Notes: generated from the letters alone by a model not told the origin. DNA of 22,134 bases from Isoetes engelmannii (GCA_011763485.2 JAANSK020260495.1:1-22134), one strand, 5' to 3'; positions 10,085 to 20,800 are shown, counted from the first letter of the stretch. Numbers and translations are program-made.

Positions 10085-10225
10085 CTCAATGGTCAGTCTC
10101 TCCTAAGACACTAGTTCTAGAACATGTATGTCACGAGTTCGAGACCGCCCAGAGTCGCAAAATGAATAGACCCGTCCCATGGCCCACTATAGAGTTCCCG
10201 TTGACGTTATATATCTATCTATCTA
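10085..10225 (+). mobile_element. tRNA-derived SINE, copy 2
   Basis: Second copy of the SINE found at about 5250-5395. It shares AACATGTATGTC, CGAGTTCGAGACCGCCCAG (box B GAGTTCGAGACC), TAGACCCGTCCCATGG and a GTTGACGTTA end. The 3' tail is a TATC microsatellite (TATATATCTATCTATCTACC), which differs from copy 1 and fits independent insertion. A weak box A-like TGGTCAGTC lies about 45 nt upstream of box B. The copies differ at scattered positions, so neither is very young. Confidence 0.65.
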
Positions 10226-10322
10226 CCTAGAAGACCATTGCCTCTAGTAAAGGGATGTGCCTTAAGAAGGGCCGTCATATGTCCCAAGAGGGATGATGCC
10301 TAGTGGCGTGACGTTAAAAACA

Positions 10323-10359
10323 CTCCTCCTCCTCCTCCTCCTCCTCCTCCTCCTCCTCT
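10323..10359 (+). repeat. (CTC)n microsatellite
   Basis: About twelve uninterrupted CTC units, the longest perfect trinucleotide run in the window. Confidence 0.95.
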
Positions 10360-10960
10360 ATGTTCTTACATAGACTAAAGTCAGAATTAAAACAACTTTG
10401 TTCAATGCAAGGACATTTGGAGCCAATATCTACCCTGATTTTTGAAGTCAGGCCACTCCAGGTACTCCTATTTCCATCAATGGTTACATTAGAGAGAAGT
10501 AAATATTTTGACTGAAATCTTGAATCTTTTAGAAGGCATAATAACAGACTTATCATTTTTTTGAAAAATAATGAAGTAAAAACGAATGGTATTTTGCTAT
10601 TTATAAGAATTTGAAACTGTGAGAATAAAGGCATAATAATTTCAAGTTCTATTGCAATAAACTGTTAAAGCTGGTCTGTCATCAAATTCCAGAATAGTAG
10701 AAAGAGTATTGAGAGTCAAAAGATATCACCACAATAAGGGATTTTCCCATTCACCAATGATTAAGGAATTTAAGCATGAGTTTAGCTTGAATCCCATCAA
10801 GATCTGTCCAAAGCTGAAGTCTCTTCTATAACAGGGTCAGATCTCACCAAATCATTATTATTTTTTCAAGGTCCCATTCTTCGGATGGTCCACCCCATCA
10901 GCAACAAATGCAGCATGAAAATAAATCCAGGAGAGTGTTCTAGTTACCTGATTAGGAGGG

Positions 10961-10982
10961 CCTCCTCCTCCTCCTCCTCCTC
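10961..10982 (+). repeat. (CTC)n microsatellite, second array
   Basis: About seven CTC units in the same orientation as the array 600 bp upstream. Confidence 0.9.
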
Positions 10983-11714
10983 AACGAGCATCAATCACCT
11001 TATTTATTTATTTAAGGTTCAAAAACTTTGCAAAACCTAGCTAATAGTGGGGTGTGAAAATCAAGCAACAAATCAAGAAACAAAACACAAAAAAAATCAA
11101 ATAAGCTAGTTGTTGACATCGGATACAAACGTTAACATATGCTAAAGATACCCATCCACGGTATAATACCTAAACGCCAACCAATGCCCACTGAACTATT
11201 AAACTCTTCTTGCTACACCAGTAGCAGTAGCGTAGTAGAGAAGTGTAAAAAGTTTGCATGTATGAAACCCAGCCCTACTCCCTGGAAGCCAACAAGAATT
11301 CACCAGAAACACATTAAAAACAACCCTTAACTGTCTATGAAGCTCTGTAACGTGCTAAAAACAGTCCTCTAAAGAATAAGCTGGACCTCCTTGAACAAGT
11401 ATTAGCAACTGTGTTTCCAAATTTAAAATCCTCTCTATTTGGACACCAAGGCCAAAAATTGGTGCAAAGACCACAATCTTGGTTCACCAAAAGGTTTGTC
11501 TCAAGAGAGTGGAAATTTGTTCAAATCATTGATGGAACTGTCCAAATTCTGACAATTCTCTTTTCTCTTCAAATATACCTGATCAGATTTCATCCCTTCA
11601 ATGTCTCAATGTGCTACGCAACAGCATCTTGTGACGGTCGTTGCATGCTCATAATCGAGAAGTTGAGTTAGATACAAGATTGCGGTTAAAGTTCTCTCTT
11701 CCTTTCTTTGTGCA

Positions 11715-14700
11715 TCATTCAGTTTCGACATTTTGCATAATGTTCCTCGTAGACTTTTGACATTTTTGCACACGTTCCTGGTAGGATGCTGAAGTGAAGA
11801 GAAACATGATTTGATTATAAAAGTAATATTCTGCAAGAAGCCTCAATGTGAGCTGTAACATGACTCACGTTCAGTTGGTCGAAGAGAAAGCGGGATATGT
11901 GAAGATTTGACAGAATTTGACAAACCTACACAACGTTAAGTAAACATCGTTCATGAGAGCAATGGATAATGAAGCTCATACAATAAACACAAAGCTCAAA
12001 CTTACCAGAATTTTGCATCTGAGAAATGCATTCTGAAATTATGGTGGCACTTAGAAGAATACTGCTCAATTGTTTATCTAGGTGCGAGATTATTTTTTCG
12101 GAGTTTTCTATAGTGCCAAATATTGCATAATCAGTATAATATTTCCATATGATCCCTAGTTTGATAAGACTGCTTAAATTAGAAGGAAACTTACGAGGAG
12201 AACAACGGAACTTAAGGCCTTCAAATTCACAATTCTGCAGGACAAGAGCAACCTCTGATGCCATCATATACTGTGGCTTTCTAGGAGTCCTATTTATATC
12301 GAGCAAATCATCCACTATCTGCAATACATTCTTGGTAATAATCAACAATAATAGACAAAGAAGGAAAGAATAAAAATACCTTTGGTGATTCATAGCCATA
12401 CCCAACCATGAATAGGATTGCGGCCATGCAACGAACTTGATGCCACAGGAAAGCAGTACCTTTAACATGCATTACCCAAATTTGTGCTTCCCCCCATCTG
12501 TTCAAAAGGTATTTTGATGTTAACTCTACATAGTTTTGCATTAAAGGGAGAATTCAACGTCTAAACAATTTATTCTAGCCAAACATACAAACCTTTCTCT
12601 AGTGGCAAAAATATCAAAGACTTTAATTGTCCGTTGGTAATTGTGTACATTTTGTGCATCCATCTTGCAGAAGTTGCGAAAATCATGATCTCCTAAAAAA
12701 CTTTTTGCTGCTTCTTTCATGGCCTATATATAAAAATACTTCAAATTTCTAATTTGAAAACAATACACATCCTTTGATAATAATGACTTACTTCAATGTT
12801 GAGACCTCTATCCAGAAAAAAATATTTGTATTCCCGATGTAGACAACTAAACCTGGTAGAAGCACTGACTAGTCGATAATTGTTCGAATAACTTGGCAAC
12901 AATATATCAACAAAGAATCAACATCATGACTAAATTCTTCAATATTTTACCTGGCATGAAAACCTGGAGGTGCAGAACACCAACCAAGTACACGTATATC
13001 ATCTGGCAAAGCACGGTTCAAAACCCCAACATAGTCCATTTCCTCCCCATCTTCATATAACACATCCACTTGATTACTCCATGCTAGTTTGTCCTAAAAG
13101 CATGTAAATACTTTGCACATAACTTCCATCAATGAAAACTGTTTTTCATCACTTCTGCTTGCTTTTGCAGTTATCACCCGATCATCTGCCACTTCTAGAT
13201 AGAAAACGTACAAACATCTATATATGCGTAACTAGACATTGTGGTTGAGGAAACTATAAAAATACCTGAGTTTTGCTTCACATCGACATCATCCAGACAG
13301 ACTGGTAACTTCTGACTTGAACGCAAATAAAGAGCTACGACCTGACAAACACCATTTCATTTGTTTCTTTCCTAATTTGTTTTGACGCATTATTTGCATT
13401 GGAAGACATAGATGCAGAAATGAACGGTACAAGAAACAGACCATGACGAAACTCAGGGAAGGGATCAGGTACAAAGGAATGGAACTGCCTATTAGCCAAA
13501 CCAGACTCAACGAAAACATAATCTCACGTACAAATACTTATAACATGCAGTGCCTTTACTAAAATCGCACGTGTCCTTACTTGTCGTATCTTTCACTTAT
13601 TCTAACACTTTCTCTGAAACAAATGATTAGGAAAAAAAAGAAAACAAACTGATTGGAGTGGTTTATTTTTGTATGATGAAGAAAGCTGAACTTGGGTGAT
13701 CATTTTTCTCCCTTCAGCTGAAACTTCATCATCCTCAAAGCTTCCTTATACCTTACGAATTTCTTCCCCACAAGTGGTGATCCTGTGGACCCATCAAATT
13801 ATTGGATAATCATGATTCGGCACATGTTATAGCAAAGTGATACAGATCTACACTAGAGATGATTCTTAGTGATTAAAGGGAAAAGCGGTTTAGAGCTAAG
13901 GGCCAGGCTGCTTTTAGGAAGAGTTTTTCTACTATTGGTCATATCTTCAGTATGATGGCGACGTTGAAGAAGCAAAAGCCAGAGTGAAGTATATAATACG
14001 TATCCTCAAAAAAGACTGTTTCATAGACTCAAAGCACTAGCCCTCCCTCACGAGCTGATTTGAGCAGTGCTGTCCCTATGTGAGCATGTTGTAGGCCGGG
14101 TGAAAAATGATGGACAACGGCCGGAGCTAGTACATAGCACCATTGGAGTTAAGCAGGGTTGTCTGCTCTCCCATACTCTATTTGGACTTTACATTGATGA
14201 GCTGGAGGCTTTTGTGCAGACCTTGGGTGGAGACGGCTCCATGCTCGCACAAGAATGCATCACAATTTTGCTTTATGCCGATGATATTGGAGGTTTCTCT
14301 ACTAGCTTTGATTGATTCTTAGATTCAAAGGCGCCTGTTTGAGACATAAGCTGCTGTCTTCACATCTTCAGCCCAAAAATTAAGCGACACTGTTTATGTT
14401 TGATCATACTTCTGGCCAGATCCATTAGAGTTCGATTTTTGCGCTCTGCTACCCCGTTTTGAGGATGGGCATAAGGAACAGGAAGTTGTCTTTTAATGCC
14501 TTTAGCATCAAGAAAACCCTGGAACTGTTTCGGAAGTGTTTTGAAAGAAATTCCCCTGCATTATCTGTTCGAACAGCCTTGATAGAAGCTGAAAATTCTT
14601 TTTCAACCCAGGCACTGAAAATTTGAAATTTAGCAAAAGCCCCAGACCAGAACTCAAGTTTATAAATCCAGGTATATTGATTATAGTCATCAACAATCAC

Positions 14701-17700
14701 TAAGAAATACCTGCTGCTAGCTAAGGACTCTATAGGCATGTAACAAATATCCATGTGTTATGAGCTCCAGCGGTTCTGTAGACTATGTTCTGCTCATGAG
14801 GGATATGCAGCTTGGGTTTGGTTACCAAGCCTGCAAGTAGAACACTCAAAACCATGATTCTTAAGCAAAGGTAAGCCTTGAACCATGTGCAGAACTGAAG
14901 CTAAGCCTAACGTGGAAGGAGTAACATGCCCGTCTGTACCTGTCATGCCATAAAGACTCCAAAGTTTTTGGAACTGCTAACAAAGAAGATTCCGCTGGTA
15001 CAGTTTGAGAATTTGACTTAGCCTGAAGCATATACAACCCCACCTCATTGAGATGACCTCTAACAATGGGATTCAGAGTTGCCAACTCCACAAATTTTAG
15101 AGGATTTTATCGAGTAATATGCACTTGTCCATTTGTAAACAAGACTGAATATCTCATTCTTCTATCAAACTCAGAAATACTCAAGAGATTGACAAGTAAA
15201 CTAGGGACCAGAATAATATCCTTAATGTTAAAGGTAAGACAGTTATCAGTTTCAAACCATGATGTATGTTCATGAGATGTAAGATCTTGGAATACATCTG
15301 ATTGTCCAATGTTTGGTGGCACCAGAATCAACCAGCCAAACGTCTTGAGGTAATTTTGGAGCAGCAACAATAAGAAATTGAGTTTCAATTTGCTCTAAAG
15401 GAAAATGAGAAATTTGGGCAGAAACCTCATGTGCAGGAATTGAGGAACGATCTGTTGGGATAGGCACAACCTGCTGCACTGAGGACTGCTGCACTCATGA
15501 CTGATTGAGTTGCTGGGATGCTGGTACAACCTGCATCCCAGCAGCTATGATCGATGGGATACTTGTTGTGCAGATCCTTAGACCCTGTGCTTGATCCTTA
15601 AGACATTAAGCAATATCTTTTTTGAAGCTGCCTGCAATCTCTGCGAATATGCCCTTTCTTCCCACAATGCCAGCAAAGGAGTGGCTGAGAGATTGGGGCA
15701 GAAGTCTTAGAAGAAACATAATTACTATTGGAAGGCTGAGCGTCATTAGACTTATAAGAGGACACATGAGAACTTGCTGATATGTCTCTTATTTCAATCT
15801 CTGCATCAAGAAGCTGTTGCTGAAATTGATTGAAGGAAATCTTAATCTGAGACTTAAGTTTATAGTGATCAGAAATATGTTTATAGTCTCTAGATAATCC
15901 TTGAAGAGCATACATGATCAATGTTGTATCACCAATGGTTCCTCCAGCACCATAAAGCTCCTCCTTCAATGCCTTGAATAGCTCATGGTATTCTCCGATA
16001 TTAGTACACTCTTGCAACTTGAGACTATTCAGCTTTCCTTTGATTGTAACCTGTTGACCTGCTCCTTGACCTGTCCTGTCCTGTCTGTACACAAGTCTGC
16101 TTCAAGAATAACAAAGCTGCTTGGAATGTTTTGAAATCCCTTTTAAACTCAGTTGAAACTGTTGCTTTAAGCATATTAAGTGCCAAGAAATCCTTCTTGA
16201 GATCTGCTGGAAAGTAAAGGAGGGCCCGTGGGCTAATACAAAATGTCCCATGGGGTACAATGTTGAGTTACACGTTATGACTTAACATATCCAACATATA
16301 TCACATTATACTAATCTAACACATCTAATGTGACACTAATGAAAGTCTGTAAACAGTGACCAAAAAAACGAGGCAAAGGAGACTATAGTTGAAGGAATAA
16401 CCCAAATAAATAGAACGCTATTTACCTGACCAGTAGCTGAAACACCTTTGTCAGTCCTTCCACACCTAGAATAGGCTGCTTCAGAATGGCTTCCAAGCAA
16501 AAGCTTTGTCTTTTCAAATGCTCCAAACAATTCTGACTGCATAATGGAAAAACTGTTGCTGTCATGTAAAACAGTATATTAAGAAAAGTAAATACATAGA
16601 GCATACACCAAAGACTCATGTAGCCATCAAAAGACTCACGCTGCCTGTCTATTTTCTATTGTGTGGAACTGAGCTTAGATACTGCACTGGGACTGCACTG
16701 AATTGATCTCACAATACGGGCATGAAAACTCATCTGCTATATCTCTAGAAAGGTATAATATGAACAATAAAAGTGAGAAAAATGACAGGCCTAACTGGAA
16801 GCAAAAGATGTGCTACAGTGTTCGATAGATCTCCGGATCTAAAGATAAGATCCTTTAGAATAGAATCTGAAGGATCCATCCAGGATCTAATGTTGTATCT
16901 TTTCTATATATATTAGGGTGCAACCCCATAAGACCGAAATGGGCATTGTCCCTTTGCCTTGTGGCAATTACGACAAAACACAAAACGCTGTTTCTTCGCC
17001 TGGTTTTGGCCTACAAGGCACAGAAAATTGATTCCACTTCGGAAGCTTGAGTCGCCGAAAAACCAAAATTTAGACTCAAATTGTCTTCTAGCACTGAAAG
17101 CAAGAATGCATTTACTGTAAATTAAACCTGTTTAGGTGTACTGTATTAGACGAAATGCGCATCTCCCTTTGCCTCGGGGCTCTCCCTTTGCCTCGGGGCA
17201 ATCACGACGAAACGAAATTCTGTCCCTTCGTCTGGTTTTGGCCTACATGGCACAGAAAATTGATTCCATTTTGGAAGTTTGAGTCTACTTCTGGAAACCC
17301 GAAATCTAGAGTCACTTTGTCTCTAGCACTGAAAACATTTGTCTTTTTGTAAGGTTGGTTTTGTCTTGTAACAGTGATTCCTTTGTCTTCTTTTGCCAAG
17401 AGCTCGCTGGCAAAGGGAATGCTTCTTTGCTGCACCTTGATTTGCTGTGTGTGTTTGTGTGTGTGTGGGGGGGGGGGGGGGACCAGTTCCGGCCTAATGG
17501 GAATGCACCCTTGGAATAACAATGGGCTCTGAGCTGAAAAAACAGGTCAGCATGCGTACCAGTGACCTTTCTAGCATTACCATTTAGCCAGAGAACATCT
17601 CAAAAACTTTTTGAATTCGGCTTCTATTTTCTAATGCAGTATAGCTTCTAAAATCAGGCTATAAGAGCAGAAAGCTTCCTAAACATCCACGGAATTTCCA

Positions 17701-20700
17701 ATTTTGTGTATTATGGAGACAGTGAACTATCTCTTAGGCATCCAGTTCACCTTCTTTGGATCATGGCACAGATTAAACCTGTTATATAATGTCAAGTGCA
17801 TTCAGCAAAGTGTAGAGTGCCTCAAAATGTACACATGTTAAAAAGCATATCTATGGATGGGTAGCATTCACTTTCCCGGCCCCAATATCTAAGCTGTGCT
17901 TAACTTCATGAAAAGTTGTCAACGAAAGATTTTTTGGGGTCTCCATCTTGAGTCATTCTTGAAACCATAAAGGCTCTTTCCCAGGTGATATAGTGCATTC
18001 CCATCCCTTTTGAACAAAACTTGGAGATTGCTGTAATATAAACATCTTCCTCCCAATCAATGCCGAAGGCTTAAATTTGTCACCATTAACGAGCTTAAAT
18101 AATGCAACTTGCGCAATGCGTATTAGAGGCTATGCTTCACTGGCCATGCTAAGAAAAGTTGATATCAATCTAATTTCCAAGGTGTTCCAACAAAGGTACG
18201 TCTCTTTAATGCTTTGGTTAAACCACTCCTTTAGTGGATCCTCTATATGGGGAGTTCACCTGACAGCCAGAGAACGGATGCAGATAGAGGTACTTCAAAT
18301 ACATTCCTTGGCAAAAACAATCACGAGCAAGATATCAGTCCCATATCCAATCATTGCAAAAATTGCAACTTCTCCCTAGATAGACAGAGCTTTTTCTTAG
18401 AAGTCTTATCACAGAATGCATCAATTAGAAAATTCTGGATAATGATTGTTAACAGCTTTCATGACTAGCCCTTGAATCTACAAGAGATTGCCTCACTAGG
18501 GCTTTGTTTTGGGACAGCCATAACTTACCAATATCAGTTAGAAACACAATCACGTAGGCAAACAAGGACAATCCAAAAGAGTTATTGCTTCAATAATACC
18601 AACGAGGTTCTGTTCAATGCCACCCATTTGTCAAATAAGTGCTATGTCTGCTCTCTTGGGAGAGGGCGAGCTGCTGGACTTAACATCGACTAAGAAGAAT
18701 TTACAAAGTAGACCAGTTTGTCATAAGTACTGTAGTACTTCTACAAAACCAGTGCTTTTAGATTAAACATACAACATTTTAAACACCTCAAGCTTTCCTC
18801 TCAACTGCCAGTCCAGTATATCATCCTTGACTCTTGCAAACCCAATATCCTGCGAGCCATTGAAAATAAGATAATTCCAAAAAGGACCTCCCATCATGTA
18901 ATTGTGGGTTCCTTTTGGTGATTTTGAATGGGAAGCACAAGAACATGCCAAGACTGATTATTCACCACCAGATGTGTGAGCTCACACAGATTATCTAAAT
19001 ATGCAATAGATTAGACTTGATAATCTTGACAGAATGAGATCATTCTGGCTCTTGAAACTACTGAACTTTGAAAAAAGATTCAGAAAGAAAAAGGTTCACG
19101 AACAATCATGAACAGTTATGCAATAGTCCAGATTAGACTTGACAATCTTGACAGTTCTGTCTCTTGAAAATACTGAACTTTGAGGATAGATTCAGAAAGA
19201 GAAAAGTTCATGAACAACCATGAACAATGGAAAATTAAGGATTCAAAGATCTTATTAAGAATCTTGAGAACAGTATATTGCTTTCAAAAGCTTTTCACTA
19301 AGAATCTTGAAAAACATGTACTCTTGTAAGAAAATCCTCACCAAGGACTTGAATTCCTCATCAGAAGTTGGTTCCTGAGCTTCTTTACGGGGTACTAATC
19401 TTTTGGACCCTGGATTTAAAAGGAAGAAATTTATGGAGCTATCATGACAATCTTTTATCTGATACTATTTCCCTGTTACTAGAAACAAAACTGCCCCAGT
19501 TAACTTGAAGAAGATTGTGTAGTCTGTAACACTTATCAAGAGAACCGGATACTAGTTGTTATGTGACATACCTCTACTGTCCTCTGCATGCCAGCCTGAG
19601 ATGCAAATCCATGAAACCTTTATACAGTAAAAAGTTATTTAGCCAGCTGGATGTGGAGAATTTGAGAAGTACGTACCTGCTTCCAAGGTACATGATCTTC
19701 AAAGCAACATATCGTTTTCCGTAGGCAGCCATATCCTTTTTACCTGAAAGACAAAGAAGTTTTCTGTTAATGTCTTATTGGTAACTTATAATAAGCAAAT
19801 TTGGTGTAGAATCAAACATGGATACAATGTAGAGATGGATACAATGTAGAGAATGTTACAAAAGTCTATTATTGATTCTAATCGTATAAAGCCGTGACTA
19901 AGTTTGATCATAATTCTGATACTAACAAAACTCCTCCACTTCTCCAACGACTTCAAGCAAGGTTCGAAAAAAGTGAAGTTAACCTTAAGTTTGTCCTATA
20001 AAACTTGCCACAGTCCAATTGTCGTAAATATGAGCAAGACAAGCTGTCCTAGAAAAAAAAAACAGTGAATTGGACTTTGTCCTACTGATATTACAAGAGT
20101 AGTATTTGGTCCTATTAATTTGGATAGAGGACTTTTTCTTACTGATTAGAGATATTTTCTTGTATGGTTAGATTTCCTTAAAATTCTAACTCAAATTTAA
20201 ACTGCAATTTCCCTTCCTTCCCATTTTTTTATTTTTTTAAATCTTCTTCCATTCTGAGCTCCGTAGGGACTCCTGTGGCAGCAATCTGTGCTATTACAGG
20301 AGTGGAGACTCCTGTGGCATCAATCTGTGCTATTACAGAAGTGAGGGCTTCTGTGGCAGCAATCTGTGCTATTGCAGGTAGCATCTGTGGCTTCCTTGTA
20401 TTTTATGTGGAATTTTTAGTAATTAAATTGGACTTTGTCCTACTATTCAAGTAATGGATTGGACATGTCCTGCTCAATGCTCAAGTGATGAGATGTCTAT
20501 TCATTTGGAACAAAAAGGATTTTTGTATACCTTTGTTTTTAGAAAGTTTTGAGCCCTGCTTTAAAGTCTTCACAGTCACAACTTTTGGACTGATCTGAGT
20601 TTCTGTATCTGACTGCACATTTTTAAATTTCTCCAACAACCTTCCGTTCTCATCTTCCAAAACCTGTAGACAGAGGATGACAAGTGTGAAAATCGTCTTT

Positions 20701-20800
20701 TTTTGTGCAAGAGCTGCATTTGAAACTCTACCTTTACTGTGATCGAAAGCCGGGCGACCTCCTCTTCGAGCTGTTGAATGCGAAGATGCAAACGTTCCAT
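11715..20800 (-). CDS. PUS3: tRNA pseudouridine(38/39) synthase, PUS3/Deg1 family, multi-exon
   Basis: Makes pseudouridine at positions 38/39 of the tRNA anticodon arm (TruA fold). Exons, 5' to 3': 20800-20732, 20663-20531, 19743-19677, 19617-19572, 16536-16426, 13341-13266, 13083-12951, 12852-12792, 12723-12593, 12497-12380, 12318-12195, 12107-12006, 11925-11869, 11788-11715; all junctions GT-AG with matching phases, product 433 residues. A variant inserts 13194-13178 and starts the next exon at 13093, giving 442. Residues 1-40 look like a coiled coil. RYVALKIMYLGS opens the fold, followed by CGRTDKGVSATGQ with catalytic Asp134, RALPDDIRVLGW, DHDFRNFCKMD (from 244), FLWHQVRCM (WHQV at 294) and TPRKPQYMMASE; the tail TEPSYQERV is as in plant PUS3. 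No in-frame stop interrupts this model. No clear TATA box was seen upstream of 20800. The last splice was chosen because it yields TEPSYQERV; reading through would stop at 11843. Confidence 0.9.
13870..14325 (+). mobile_element. LINE reverse-transcriptase fragment
   Basis: Non-LTR reverse-transcriptase remnant, antisense to PUS3 inside its intron 5. Landmarks in order are RAKGQAAFRKSFSTIGHIF (from 13892), RLFHRLKALALPHELI (about 14015-14060), VVGRV followed by HSTIGVKQGCLLSHTLFG (14090-14190), and the catalytic YADD box (about 14274-14285). The segments lie in more than one frame. The expected first catalytic region (DFRKAFD) between FSTIGHIF and RLFHRL is missing, and stops are present. Endonuclease and 3' end are absent; the sequence stops making sense near 14320, where the copia fossil begins. 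It cannot encode an active enzyme. Confidence 0.82.
14330..16205 (-). mobile_element. Ty1/copia retrotransposon fossil, partial
   Basis: Partial and broken copia-family element lying in the same orientation as PUS3, inside its intron 5. Reading down the minus strand, the parts seen are: gag (about 16205-15600) with a CCHC zinc knuckle near 15634-15675; a protease region with the DSGA active-site box near 15327; and the integrase core (about 14754-14449) with RTDNAGEF, continuing to an AERKNRT segment near 14400. I see no reverse transcriptase or RNase H; the element ends where the LINE fragment starts. Just outside gag, about 16206-16315, an AT-rich stretch starting TGTTGGATATG on the minus strand could be an LTR remnant. 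There are several breaks. Without a pair of LTRs it cannot be dated, but long readable stretches suggest moderate age. Confidence 0.88.
16915..17511. mobile_element. Non-autonomous terminal-inverted-repeat element with internal duplication
   Basis: The left end AGGGTGCAACCCCATAAG and the reverse complement of the right end, AGGGTGCATTCCCATTAG, match at 20 of the first 25 positions. Further in, GCATT..CCCTTTGCC recurs in inverted form at both ends. Inside, a segment of about 170-190 bp is duplicated head to tail (16931-17103 and 17148-17337), sharing TGGTTTTGGCCTACA, GGCACAGAAAATTGATTCCA and CTAGCACTGAAA. The second copy also carries an 18-bp duplication of a CTCCCTTTGCCTCGGGG unit. No transposase is present. 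Flanks read TTA on the left and TTG on the right, so a 3-bp duplication is only suggested and the superfamily is unresolved. Confidence 0.65.
17444..17481 (+). repeat. (GT)n followed by G15
   Basis: A GT/TTG-rich run leads into fifteen consecutive G. It sits just inside the right end of the terminal-inverted-repeat element. Long G runs are prone to sequencing length error. Confidence 0.9.
19001..19229 (+). repeat. Tandem duplication, about 117 bp x 2
   Basis: Two head-to-tail copies start ATGCAATAG at 19001 and 19118. Shared blocks are ATTAGACTTGA, AATCTTGACAG, TACTGAACTTTGA, GATTCAGAAAGA and the end CATGAACA. The copies differ by small indels and substitutions. The pair lies in PUS3 intron 4. 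Confidence 0.8.
19744..20530 (-). other. PUS3 intron 2
   Basis: A 787-nt intron (donor AAAG|GTATAC, acceptor TCTTTCAG). It carries a 17-bp perfect tandem duplication (19818-19851, unit ATGGATACAATGTAGAG) and a 39-bp minisatellite. The phrase ATTGGACTTTGTCCTACT, which has an inverted GGAC/GTCC core, occurs twice (near 20075 and 20430), suggesting a decayed repeat flanking the minisatellite. Confidence 0.8.
20271..20387 (+). repeat. 39-bp minisatellite, three units
   Basis: Units begin at 20271, 20310 and 20349. The core is TCCTGTGGCAGCAATCTGTG followed by CTATTACAG and then a short variable stretch. Units 1 and 2 are nearly identical; unit 3 carries a few more changes. Confidence 0.85.

Larger units (their letters stand above)
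10226..11714. other. 3' flank of PUS3 with two microsatellites, no gene seen
   Basis: No protein family is recognisable in any frame. The polyglutamate-ending frame on the minus strand near 10314-10634 arises from the CTC microsatellite. The right-hand part presumably holds the PUS3 3' untranslated region, which lies at lower coordinates than its stop at 11715-11717. I could not place a convincing polyadenylation site. Confidence 0.45.
13342..16425 (-). other. PUS3 intron 5, enlarged by retroelements
   Basis: A 3084-nt intron with donor CAG|GTAAAT at 16425 and acceptor TTTGTCAG at 13342. It joins TGQ to VVALYLRS of the synthase. It contains a LINE fragment and a copia fossil; 13342-13869 and about 16320-16425 hold no feature I can name. 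Confidence 0.85.
16537..19571 (-). other. PUS3 intron 4, 3 kb
   Basis: A 3035-nt intron between donor GAG|GTATGT (19571) and acceptor TTATGCAG (16537). It separates GFASQAGMQRTVE from SELFGAFEKTK. It holds a terminal-inverted-repeat element (16915-17511), a GT/G microsatellite and a tandem duplication (19001-19229). The 1.5 kb from 17512 to 19000 contains + strand frames at 18077-18693 without recognisable motifs; I assign nothing to it. Confidence 0.85.

Noticed and set aside
10314-10634. Minus-strand frame ending in a polyglutamate run
   Set aside because: The Glu run is the CTC microsatellite read backwards; the rest has no similarity I recognise.
11843-11868. PUS3 ending by read-through to a TGA at 11843
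   Set aside because: Splicing at GAAC|GTGAGT (11868) to the acceptor at 11789 restores the family-typical TEPSYQERV tail; the read-through ending does not match the family.
11926-12468. A single 180-residue minus-strand frame as an independent gene
   Set aside because: It includes PUS3 exons 12318-12195 and 12107-12006 with the introns between them read through; the intron parts carry no similarity.
18077-18693. Three overlapping + strand frames in PUS3 intron 4
   Set aside because: Neither these nor the opposite strand gave a family motif I could defend; treated as unassigned intron sequence.
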